The position numbers and the translations under genes were made by a program. 64,000 bases of DNA from positions 1 through 64,000 of the forward strand of contig JAOAEJ010000071.1 in NCBI GenBank assembly GCA_026416815.1. Direction: 5' to 3'. Positions 60,101 through 64,000 of the stretch are shown in pieces. Position 1 is the stretch's first letter. Each line of letters opens with the position of its first letter. Origin of the DNA: Clostridia bacterium (lineage in GTDB: Bacteria; Bacillota; Clostridia; Acetivibrionales; DSM-2933). The notes below the pieces were generated by a model, which saw nothing but the letters and a program-made list of their open reading frames with translations, did not search any database and was not told where the DNA came from.

Positions 60101-61502
60101 CGCCTGTATGAGGTACGGTGAAAGTAAAGAAGTCTGCGTCAAACGCATAGTTAATTACTCCAGGCACTTCACTGTCAATCTCTATAGGTGTAGCTGACTC
60201 TGTTATATTGCCATGGTCATCCTCCACTCTAACCTCATTGCTCGGCTCTGACAGATTACCTGCATTATCAACAGCTCTTACTATATATGTATGGGTAAGA
60301 CCACTCCCCAAATCACTGTCTGTATAGCTGTTTCCATCTGTTTCTCCTATCTTTACTCCATCGCGGTAAATCTCATACCCTGCTACTCCCACATTGTCGG
60401 AAGAAGCACCCCACATAAGAGTTATAGCTGCTGCATCCCTTGAGTATATGTATAAATCGGTAGGCACAGTCGGTGCTTGGGCATCGTTAAACAGAGGACT
60501 GCTGGCCTCCGATTCGTTACCTGCAGCATCAAATGCCCTAACCGTATAAATGTACGCAGTGTCTGCTGTCAAGCCTGTATCGGTAAAGCTTGTTTCAGTA
60601 GCAGTTCCAACCCTTGAACCGTCACGGTAGACACCATAACCAGCTACTGCCACATTATCGTTAGAAGCATTCCAAGCCAATGTAACTGTATCATCGATTC
60701 TTGATTCTACCCTTAAATCTGTCGGTGCTGATGGTGCCTGCGTATCCGGCAAAGTCGTCACGCTTACGCTATTACTTGCAGCAGAAACATTACCGGCTTC
60801 GTCTCTGGCTACTACTGTAAAATTGTATGTTGTGTTGGGAACTAATCCTTGAAGAATACAATCTGGACCTTCCACTGATTCAATTAATGTTTCCTCGCTG
60901 TAAACATCATATAGTGCCACAGCTACATTGTCTGTTGAAGGTGTCCATGTCAAAGAGACGGTTGTTTCTGTTATTTCTCCCACAGTCAGATCTGCAGGTG
61001 CTGTTGGAGCTTCAGCATCGTCGATACCAGGTGTTACTGTCGGTTCGGGTGATACTGTTGGTTCCGGTGTTACCGTTGGCTCTGGTGTTACCGTTGCCTC
61101 CGGCGTTGCTGTTGGTTCCGGTATTGCTGTTGGCTCCGGTGTTGCCGTTGGTTCTGGTATTGCTGTTGGCTCCGGCGTTGCTGTTGGCTCCGGTGTTGCC
61201 GTTGGCTCCGGCGCTGCCGTTGGCTCCGGTGTTGCCGTTGGCTCCGGTGTTGCCGTTGGCTCCGGTGTTGCCGTTGGCTCCGGCGTTGCCGTTGGCTCCG
61301 GCGCTGCCGTTGGCTCCGGTGTTGCCGTTGGCTCCGGTGTAGTAGTTACATTACCTACTGTTGTCGAAGTCACAGCCGATGTTTCTTGACCTCCAGTGTA
61401 TGTTTGCATTTCACTTGCAGCTGCAAATCCCGGAAAGACTATCATTTGGCATATTATAGCCAGCAGCAGGACATACACTATTTTTCTACTTTGCTTTTGC
61501 AC
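46788..61502 (-). CDS. Giant secreted FN3 / CARDB / RHS surface protein (4904 aa)
   Basis: Order: signal peptide (1-29); Thr/Pro/Glu linker (about 56-157, 17 hexapeptides of type PEPTAT); 16 FN3 domains with two PPC domains interspersed (about 160-1800); seven CARDB domains (about 1805-2670, each beginning near S-P-x-x-D-L); a further PPC-like and an IPT-like domain (about 2674-2890); DUF6531-like entry and YD repeats (about 3070-3870) ending in the RHS core DPTGLG; then, instead of a toxin, a DUF11/CARDB-like segment, an Ig/FN3-like domain, a Big-1 (invasin) domain (about 4267-4360), PKD (about 4364-4447) and five FN3 domains to the stop. No enzyme and no LPXTG or SLH anchor. Probably a very long adhesin or scaffold. 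GTG start with GGGGAGG. Confidence 0.88.
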   Translation of the reverse strand: MQKQSRKIVYVLLLAIICQMIVFPGFAAASEMQTYTGGQETSAVTSTTVGNVTTTPEPTATPEPTAAPEPTATPEPTATPEPTATPEPTATPEPTAAPEPTATPEPTATPEPTAIPEPTATPEPTAIPEPTATPEATVTPEPTVTPEPTVSPEPTVTPGIDDAEAPTAPADLTVGEITETTVSLTWTPSTDNVAVALYDVYSEETLIESVEGPDCILQGLVPNTTYNFTVVARDEAGNVSAASNSVSVTTLPDTQAPSAPTDLRVESRIDDTVTLAWNASNDNVAVAGYGVYRDGSRVGTATETSFTDTGLTADTAYIYTVRAFDAAGNESEASSPLFNDAQAPTVPTDLYIYSRDAAAITLMWGASSDNVGVAGYEIYRDGVKIGETDGNSYTDSDLGSGLTHTYIVRAVDNAGNLSEPSNEVRVEDDHGNITESATPIEIDSEVPGVINYAFDADFFTFTVPHTGAYVIRSTGEIDSYGRLYDSTGNEIASNDDEGEGGNFYINMTLEANQTYYIRVSHYSSGVGAYAVKVISPDTEAPTVPEGLTVVYKDYTSVTLSWTAATDNDQVAGYRVYRNGELIQGVEGVDVVYGTEFTDTNLAPNTTYTYTVEAVDRSGNYSGQSSAVDVTTDTDTIAPTTPYDLTANSTPVSVTLSWIGSEDNVAVAGYEIYRDGIKIGETAETTYTDYEVQADTTYTYTVKAYDQAGNVSEASNSVVNDIMAPTAPLNVSAEQVTTNSVLLTWEASTDNAAVVAYEVYRDGTRIGETTQLSYTDIGLVSNTSYIYTVVARDSGSNYSEPSTALAVTTLADTEAPTAPSVLYIQSRSSTSVTLRWNASSDNVGVAGYEIYRDGVKIGTTTDVTYTDATAGDGASLSYTVKAFDAAGNISEPSNTVTSVDDYGNTMSSATEVQLGSTTSGTVNYVYDWDFFKFTTVVGGTYVVESTGYTDVYVHVYDSTGRQIGSDDDSGPGYNFYVSLNLSAGQTYYVKVRHWSSGTGPYGMRVGLIDSQPPTAPGDLALSSKTLTTATLTWTASTDDGGISAYVIYRNGTQVGYVSETTFTDTGLIPGTTYTYTVKSRDWTGNLSQDSSALSVTIDPDTEAPTAPNNLYLYSKSGTAVGIGWTPSTDNAAVAGYEIYRDGVKIGTSTSSYYYDSGLTPGIHTYTVKAYDVAGLFSSESSPITYDNESPSIPTGVAVSSTTVTTVTITWEAATDNVGVTGYQIYYNGGSYAGSTTEASFTHYGLAPNTTYKYTVKAYDANGNISGASSEVSATTPNDITPPTAPYYLHIYSRNNTTVSISWYSSSDDHRVAGYTIYRNGDNIGTTTQTWYTDANLEPGTYTYYVKAYDVSGNISTESNSVSYDNQPPTAPANVTAQAESVTSVALSWTASEDNTGVAGYEIYRDGAHIANTGNTSYTDRWLTPNTTYKYVVKAYDASGNASTASSEVEVTTLIDTEAPTVPSYMYIYSRTGTSVSFSWYGSSDNVRVAGYAVYRDGVEITRTTDTHYTDSNVEPGKYTYTVKAYDAAGNMSGESNSILYDNQAPTVPTGLNTKETTVTSVVLEWTASEDNAAVAGYEVYRDGTKITATSGTTYTDRGLAPDTSYVYTLKAYDSAANISDFSSELSVKTSADIEPPVAPTYVHISSKTENAVTIAWAAAADNVATTLYEIYRDGVKVGTVENTTYTDTDLVPGAYAYTVKALDAAGNVSAASSSVVYDNQLPTAPTGLALSTKTNSTVSLIWREATDNVGITGYEIYRNGEKVGARSTTAFTDTGLTPGTIYEYTVKAYDAAGNLSVASSAVSVQTDYLPDLEVTSINAPATAFSGQTIQISWVVKNSGLKATTAARWYDSVYISASSEFNRDTAIRLVDGTNSSYLAEGESYREEVSFNLPKDIAGAYYVFVVADAYNYMLEANESNNVGVGTAMNVTASPNADLKVVNVTNPSSAFSGSQIKVRWNVENDGNGTTDVSSWVDRVYLSNDDVLSLNSDTYLGEIRHTGKLLVDGSYTAESNVTIPNAIHGNYHIFVVTDIYNEVFERVGEVNNTLSAPISITLSPSADLEVTDLAIRGEAVSGKNINVTWTATNNGAGSTFEGYWEDTVYLSASADSVEGATVLGRFGRWGNMEAGTDYTISKDLTLPNGISGTYYIHVYTDSSSRVFEFNADDNNTAVSSSINVVLANSPDLAVTEVSTTATDVKAGDTIQVRWTVANNAENASAQGMWYDNVYISSSSTWNGSGIYLGSFARANEIGAGQSYTQTRNVVLPWYVTPGSYYVHVITDANNNIYEHNAEGNNSKSAESATVTVIPQEFADLSIASVLTSEEGFSGKDLTVTWDVYNTSATATGATSWTDTIYLSADNILDWNDVRIGSAVHSGRLDVGGSYTANSQVKIPEGLEGEYYIFVRADSENRNGDRTTENNVMSTAAINITLSPSPNLQAVSIGAPAEAFAGQPVDITWVVKNEGEGETAGSWFDTIYLSADNVVDYGDIQLGSIERREAVTPGTTYTGTAKITIPQGTTGVYYIIVKTDSRNGVYEHNGENNNTAASTVSVTLPPPADIIAHTISMPTNAIPGQSIDVTWYIQNNGRAPAVGELVDGVYISADTVWDINDVLIGNLRHSINLAANETEEQEILTTLPERSVLASLTNNMPGVTPGNYYIIVRTDVYNQIRETNDRNNTTASAATIQTDVETLNLGSALNGTLESGKGRLYKVNVAAGKTLMVRLDSNSATAANELYISYGQAPTRVMFDYGFTSAFAPDQEVIVPSTKGGTYYVLAYSAVNTGAVQEYTIEASLQTFGVRSISPTKGGQGGKVTIRLNGAFLSPNVTATLQNDTASINASKMYWFKSSEVYATFDLKEAAIGSYDVVVRDGDRTATLAGGFNVVKGTAGNVDLRLNVPGALRPGQQGVLTLDYINNGDTDAVMPIFKIQADNAKLKLPYQAAFEDNYVYVAGINNEGPAGIIAPGASGRITVMFQPVINSGTINFNVYRLLPNSNSMNWDSIKEGARPEGVPVEVWNAVWNNFIGSVGSTQAEFLGRIADNATHLSVTGRYTYELDELLGVEFAHANNFLSVPILEKAVDTAVKAPGLSLEFTRVFPGWLDKKYVTGSLGGGWTHIGETRAFTDSSGNVTIHSMGIERHFYVKADGTYVGETGEKATLTRNLGAYVLMEKDRTIYTFHSDGRLNYIEDTNSNRITAVYSSSRLTGLTHSNGSSLAIEYNSQGRINQVRDSQGRVSTYSYDSTGEKLLSVTTPKGTTAYTYSAGRSIESIAYPGGKHLYFAYDGKGRLSRQWSDGGSEPITYTYDEAGGVTLTNALGDSLKVVFDEYRQASAIQDALGNVTRLKHDSSMNLVSVQGQNGSEYLYGYDAMGNVTNMTYPQGHSISLRYDTVFNKVDMLRDGKGAQTYFSYDSVGNLTGIHYADSSAENFEYDSAGNVTKVTNRRGGSVQFEYNAAGQITRKVYPGGRTAVFNYDSRGNVTSIVDSVQGTTTMQYNTRDLMTSIQYPNKRSLAFEYNAAGQRTRITSGDGYVQNYSYNRQGKLESLRDGKGNLLARYEYDAAGHLIKELKGNGTYTTYGYDKNEQLESLINYAPGGAVQSRFDYTYDENGNCTSMATLAGTTIYEYDSAGQLIRETNPAGQSVTYKYDANGNRITVGENDSTTSYTANALNEYTGIGGATYTYDLDGNVTSMTDSKGKTTYEYDVENRLIRVVAPTKEVWEYTYDALGNRISSKYNGVVTNYLNDPMGMVNVVAEYEQSGIARAYYANGIGLVSRIDPKGMDGYYAFDATGNTRQVTDETGKVANSYDYTAFGVSLQASEALANPFKYVGRYGVMQEKNGLNYMRARYYNPTEGRFTTIDPARDSYVNLYSYVDNSPILYIDPTGLGPWGDFGKGLKDRREALEDMADGDITQEEFDRYSDANNRISDSANDIVANEAGKNSSSIANPSKSTGVSLGFLWHWGKNIYDLMDGGGLLDEDKPDDSGSTGVIASRDPNDIIGPNGYGDARWVSDNNVLNYTIRFENDEHLATAPAQKVTIEEVLDSDLNIRSFRLGAFGFGGRTYEVPANRSFYQTRIDLVSELGIYVDVMAGIDLVNRKAFWTFQSIDPETGAPTTDATKGFLPPDVIEGQGQGFVTYSIKPTAGIATGSVIDAKASIVFDTNETIDTPPIFNTVDSGEPSSAVNALAEITESDEVVITWTTSEQDGGAGVKSVDLYVSEDGAPFEIIKSGITESATVFNGRSGHSYRFFTVAEDYAGNREAVNEEFDAHTTFRIPGVPSVVDMVSSNTTVQADGTSAVTVTATVKDALGNPVAGKTVELSTTLGTLSTATAITNESGVVEVTLTSGMVTGTAKVAAKLGDNLTGIINVEVVDVPVQGLTITNEATTIFGDAATFTTAISAGTNVTYTWNFGDGQTAIGSEVQHIYTAEGTYAVVVTAENSRGAVTATTTVTVRAAGDIQAPTAPMNLTAAAVTETTVRLTWEASTDNVGVTGYEIYRDGVKVKAESSTASTIGSLIPGTTYTFMVKAFDAAGNLSDESSTITVTTPGDTVAPTVPAGLTMTEATDSSITLVWTASTDNLGVKGYEIYRDGVKIGTTTSATCTITRLPVNTTYRFKVTAYDRAGNVSAASSEITAATLQDNHAPSAPANLSSPAVTETTVRLTWSASTDNVGVTGYEIYRDGVKVKLEGTTAGTIGGLIPGRTYTFMVKAFDAIGNVSAESDVITVTTLADTQAPVVPAGLTASSVTETSAILTWTASTDNVGTTGYQIYRDGVRIATTNKTTFTATRLAPGRAYVFTVKAYDLAGNVSEASSEVSVTTLADTQAPTAPTNLTASAVTATSVTLTWTASTDNAGVSGYVVYRDGVKVATISGTTYTVNGLTAGRTYTFTVKAYDVVSTLSGDSNRVTVTTN
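61032..61337 (-). repeat. 18-bp tandem repeat encoding a PEPTAT linker
   Basis: Seventeen units of 18 bases, each encoding P-E-(P/A)-T-(A/V)-(T/A/I/S), inside the 4904-aa gene just after the signal peptide. The units are very similar, so copy number may vary between strains. Pro/Thr-rich linkers of this type are often O-glycosylated and extended. Confidence 0.85.
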
Positions 61503-61640
61503 TTTTCTACCTCCCCTTTTTAAATGTTTTTCTTGCAGTTTCCTTGCATAAACCTGTACTAACCCTCCCCTTCCCTATTGTCTGGTGCTTTTTTAACATC
61601 ACGGATTTTTTAGTCATCCTTGTATATTAAAAAATGCACA

Positions 61641-61766
61641 TTTATATAAATTGCAAAAAAGAATCTACAACGAAGTTCTCCCTAAATCTTTTTTGCAATT
61701 TATTACCTTAAGTTATATTGCGATAATCAAATTTTTCCTTGTAATATCATTATCGCAATTTATATA
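61641..61766. repeat. Two-hairpin intergenic repeat, family 2, copy 2
   Basis: Stem I: TTGCAAAAAAGA (61651-61662) with TCTTTTTTGCAA (61687-61698). Stem II: ATTGCGATAA (61717-61726) with TTATCGCAAT (61750-61759), perfect. Outer ends TATATAAATTGC and GCAATTTATATA are also inverted repeats. Same orientation as copy 1 and about 150 bases upstream of the start of a secreted FN3 gene. Confidence 0.75.
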
Positions 61767-62072
61767 CATTGGTGTGTCTTGCTGCTAGAAACGAATTCTA
61801 TCACAAACCACTAGGTTGATTTATATAAAACTCTACTCCCCTGGACATTAAGACCAAAGATAGTTGAGAGCTTTATTCAGATTCCTTTATGTAATTCTTA
61901 TCTTCAGCTAATTACATTCAGTAAGAAATTTCTGTGAACTTACTCTTAATAAATGCACAATCGCTTGCGCAATTATCAAAGCGGAGTGATTTAAGATACT
62001 CTCCTAACGCTGTCTATGTACCGTTAAAAAAGTGAATATTAAAAAGTTTTAGTTCTATAACTTTTGACCTAT

Positions 62073-62172
62073 AGATAGTTTACTGTAAAAGTGATTTTAT
62101 CCGGTTAGGCAAATCGCACTTACCACAGCTCATTGCCTAACGGTCAATCACTAAGTTTACAGTAAACTATCT
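62073..62172. repeat. Nested palindromic repeat, family 1, copy B (100 bp)
   Basis: 17-bp inverted ends (62073-62089 and 62156-62172, AGATAGTTTACTGTAAA). It is copy A (17511-17617) in reverse orientation: the interior differs by one substitution and one missing base. The end pair AGCTAG/CTAGCT of copy A is AGATAG/CTATCT here, a matched change on both arms. Confidence 0.75.
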
Positions 62173-62334
62173 TTAAACAGGTGCATATATGTCTTGATTT
62201 TTGTCAATGTTTTATACTGCATACATAATTTTACTTTATATCTAACATTATAATATTATACATATAGATATACACTTTTACAACTTATTGATATGAGTTT
62301 TATGGAAGATTTTTTTCGACATTAGGCTAAAATT

Positions 62335-62372
62335 AAGGGTATTCTGTTGTGCTGGCACAACAGAATACCCTT
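62335..62372 (-). terminator. Strong terminator after the amidase / membrane-protein pair
   Basis: A perfect 18-base stem AAGGGTATTCTGTTGTGC with a two-base centre; AATTTTA follows on the minus strand. It lies 16 bases after the stop at 62389. Confidence 0.8.
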
Positions 62373-62388
62373 ACCTGCAGGAATTGAA

Positions 62389-62787
62389 TTAAGACTTTTT
62401 ATTATTCTCCTCTATATACATATAGTACTGAATTCTACTGTTGATAAACTCATCCATATTATCTATATAAGGATAAATTGACTTTAAAGAGCTGTTCTTC
62501 ATCATCTTGAGTATTTTATCCCTTGTTTCCACAAAGGCCTCTTCCTTCTCTGCCTGGTAGTAATCAGCTTCCGCTTTTAGTTTATCTATAAGGTTTTGAT
62601 TCACAGATATTACACTTAACTTTATAGCGTCATCAAGCAATCGTATAAGTCGCCTTACCTTGTCGTGGGAATCAATTGCATTCATTCTTTCGATATTGGC
62701 TTTTATAAGCTTAATCAAGTAAAACACCAGTACAAGCCCACAAATCAAGCCTACTATCGTACTAATCATAAATATAAGGCTATCCAT
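62389..62787 (-). CDS. Small single-span membrane protein, possibly holin-like (132 aa)
   Basis: One hydrophobic helix (about 5-27) followed by a charged, coiled-coil-like cytoplasmic part with KLKAEADYYQAEKEEAF. I do not recognise a family with certainty; the layout recalls phage LLH-type holins. The start ATG overlaps the end of the cell-wall hydrolase gene by eight bases (ATGGATAG contains its stop), with AAAGGAG upstream, so the two are translationally coupled. The pairing suggests the protein helps export, tether or control the hydrolase. Confidence 0.65.
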   Translation of the reverse strand: MDSLIFMISTIVGLICGLVLVFYLIKLIKANIERMNAIDSHDKVRRLIRLLDDAIKLSVISVNQNLIDKLKAEADYYQAEKEEAFVETRDKILKMMKNSSLKSIYPYIDNMDEFINSRIQYYMYIEENNKKS

Positions 62788-64000
62788 CTTTCATAAGCTC
62801 CTTTCTCAGTTTGTTAATCATACATATAACCATTCCCTCAGTAGCATAATCATCCAGGGTATCGGTATGATCAGAGTTTAAGAAGCCGCTGTTCAAGAGT
62901 TCATCATTGCAGGCTTTAGCCCAATGCACCGGCGGTTCGCCTGTATCGGGGTATTTGCCGGATACCATTTCCTGCAGTGCGACTATGCTCTCGCCGTAGC
63001 CAACACCGGGAACTGCCCATTTACCGTTTAAGTCCTCCCAGTTGCGAGCGCTCCCTCTTTGCACCAGATTAAACCGTGTATCGTATAATACTGTCCCTTG
63101 TGGCAAAGGGCTTGTAGAAGCATATGCATAAAGGTGCTGTATATGTGCTTCCACACCCACTTCAACCGAAGGAAAGCTTTCTCCGGAATTTGTACCTCCG
63201 GTAGCCCCAAGCCCGGCAAAATTGTTTTGCTCCGGCTTCACTACTCCGGTAAATTTCAGCCAGTTGGTTTCATGCATAGCCTGGAAGAATGCAATATCTG
63301 CTTTCACACCGTAATCCCTTGCGATATCGTAATACAAGTCTACAATTGATGTATTGGCCTTAGGGTTTATATCTTTTAATGCAGCTTTCAATTGATTAGG
63401 CTTTAGTATGGAATTCCCCATTATAGGTGTCTTTGGTTTTTTATCTGAAGGGATATATTTTTTTACTCCCAATGCTACAGCATTGGTAAGCCTATCCCTC
63501 CATGTCGGATTCGTAAGTATTTTAAAATCTTCTGAGTTATCCAGAAAGCCGAATTCTACTATAATGGTTTCTACCTGAGGATATGTAAGCCTTATGATGA
63601 AATAGTAATCGCTGTCAGGTGTTTGTGGATTTGTGCTTCGTCTGCTGAAAGTCCTCCTGACGGGAAACCCGGTTTTTTTCACTTCATCGGCAATATACCG
63701 TGCCAGATTACCGTTTGAGTGTATACTATGGATTACTTCAAACCCCCTTGCACTTCCATTAAAAGAGTTATTATGGCACGAAATACAAAGAGCTGCACCG
63801 GACTTTTTTATAATATCCGTTAACCTAGTTGAATCATATTGGTTATCATTGATCAGTGATCGGTCCACCTCTATACCTAGCCCTTGAAGTTTTTTTGCCA
63901 ATAAGTCAGCAAAGATAAGGTTTAAATCCTTCTCCTTCATCCCAAATGCAACTGCACCAGTTTCAGTACCCCCATGTCCAGCATCGATAATTATCTTCAT
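62780..64000 (-). CDS. Two-domain cell-wall hydrolase: amidase_3 plus glucosaminidase-like (406 aa)
   Basis: N-acetylmuramoyl-L-alanine amidase domain (1-185) with zinc ligands H9 (DAGHGG), E23 and H76 (SCHNN) and the catalytic E149 in VEFGFLDN. A second domain (about 205-350) resembles glucosaminidases, with the catalytic acid E244 in AMHETNW. The last 50 residues are an uncharacterised helical tail. No signal peptide: the protein starts directly with MKIIIDAGHGG, as in phage-type lysins, so release would need another route such as a holin. The ATG is the last codon of the window (complement of 63998-64000), so the gene is complete but its promoter is outside. Confidence 0.9.
   Translation of the reverse strand: MKIIIDAGHGGTETGAVAFGMKEKDLNLIFADLLAKKLQGLGIEVDRSLINDNQYDSTRLTDIIKKSGAALCISCHNNSFNGSARGFEVIHSIHSNGNLARYIADEVKKTGFPVRRTFSRRSTNPQTPDSDYYFIIRLTYPQVETIIVEFGFLDNSEDFKILTNPTWRDRLTNAVALGVKKYIPSDKKPKTPIMGNSILKPNQLKAALKDINPKANTSIVDLYYDIARDYGVKADIAFFQAMHETNWLKFTGVVKPEQNNFAGLGATGGTNSGESFPSVEVGVEAHIQHLYAYASTSPLPQGTVLYDTRFNLVQRGSARNWEDLNGKWAVPGVGYGESIVALQEMVSGKYPDTGEPPVHWAKACNDELLNSGFLNSDHTDTLDDYATEGMVICMINKLRKELMKDG

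Larger units (their letters stand above)
61503..62388. other. 886-bp non-coding region with two different repeat elements
   Basis: From left to right: leader of the 4904-aa gene, including a lone TTTAGTCA at about 61610; repeat family 2 copy 2; about 300 bases of AT-rich sequence in which I recognise nothing; repeat family 1 copy B; and the terminator of the small membrane-protein gene (62335-62372). No reading frame of interest. Confidence 0.55.

Noticed and set aside
61032-61337. CRISPR array
   Set aside because: The repeats are contiguous 18-base coding units with no spacers, and no cas genes are near.
60928-61389. Plus-strand open frame of Val-Gly-Ser-Gly repeats, resembling a structural protein
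   Set aside because: It is the antisense of the 18-bp PEPTAT repeat inside the 4904-aa gene, with no ribosome binding site.
27067-61502. Cellulosome components with cohesin-dockerin pairs
   Set aside because: No dockerin calcium-loop repeats and no glycoside hydrolase domain were seen in any of the giants; only the 1856-aa protein outside this cluster has a cohesin-like end.

Overview
The window looks like the chromosome of an AT-rich, Gram-positive anaerobe of the Clostridia (Bacillota), probably near the Acetivibrio/Ruminiclostridium/Pseudobacteroides group. This rests on strong G-rich Shine-Dalgarno sites, frequent TTG and GTG starts, a GlgC/GlgD pair, Gram-positive secretion signals and very large secreted proteins built from fibronectin III (FN3), PPC, CARDB and RHS/YD repeats. 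The assignment is inferred from gene content only. Nearly everything is on the minus strand, so 'upstream' below mostly means higher coordinates. No rRNA, tRNA, CRISPR array or transposase was seen.

Left block (1-14.7 kb): a probable polymorphic-toxin operon. A phased array of TTAGTCA boxes abuts a good sigma-A promoter near 14.6 kb. The operon runs through a 1856-aa secreted FN3 protein with a cohesin-like end, a 2701-aa secreted subtilisin-like protease fused to an RHS/YD shell with a variable C-terminal tip (a candidate RNase), a small probable immunity gene, and the first codons of another gene at the window edge.

Housekeeping and signalling block (14.8-26.7 kb): a voltage-gated potassium channel, a polytopic GT-C-like membrane protein, a YgjP-type metallopeptidase (the only clear plus-strand gene), a sensor GGDEF-EAL protein, a lipid kinase, glgC-glgD, and an EAL-HDOD protein. 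A 100-bp nested palindromic repeat lies here (17.5 kb) and again near 62.1 kb in inverted orientation; a small palindrome made of the same end sequence lies at 25.4 kb.

Surface-protein block (27-61.5 kb): six consecutive secreted giants. Five (503, 795, 1347, 522 and 4904 aa) end at their stop codons in a related FN3 cassette, and parts of that cassette are near-identical in DNA. The sixth (3023 aa) combines PA14, C-type lectin, Ig/FN3, PKD and RHS. The 4904-aa protein has an RHS shell in its middle, not at its end. Three genes share a promoter-like block, three intergenic regions carry the same nested-palindrome terminator, and two genes carry a conserved 115-bp two-hairpin repeat about 150 bp upstream of their starts.

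Right edge (62.4-64 kb): a two-domain cell-wall hydrolase (amidase_3 plus glucosaminidase-like) overlaps a small single-span membrane protein that may be holin-like. The most interesting candidates for undescribed biology are the protease-RHS toxin with its upstream FN3 partner, the shared C-terminal FN3 cassette as a possible sorting or assembly module, and the two families of structured intergenic repeats.
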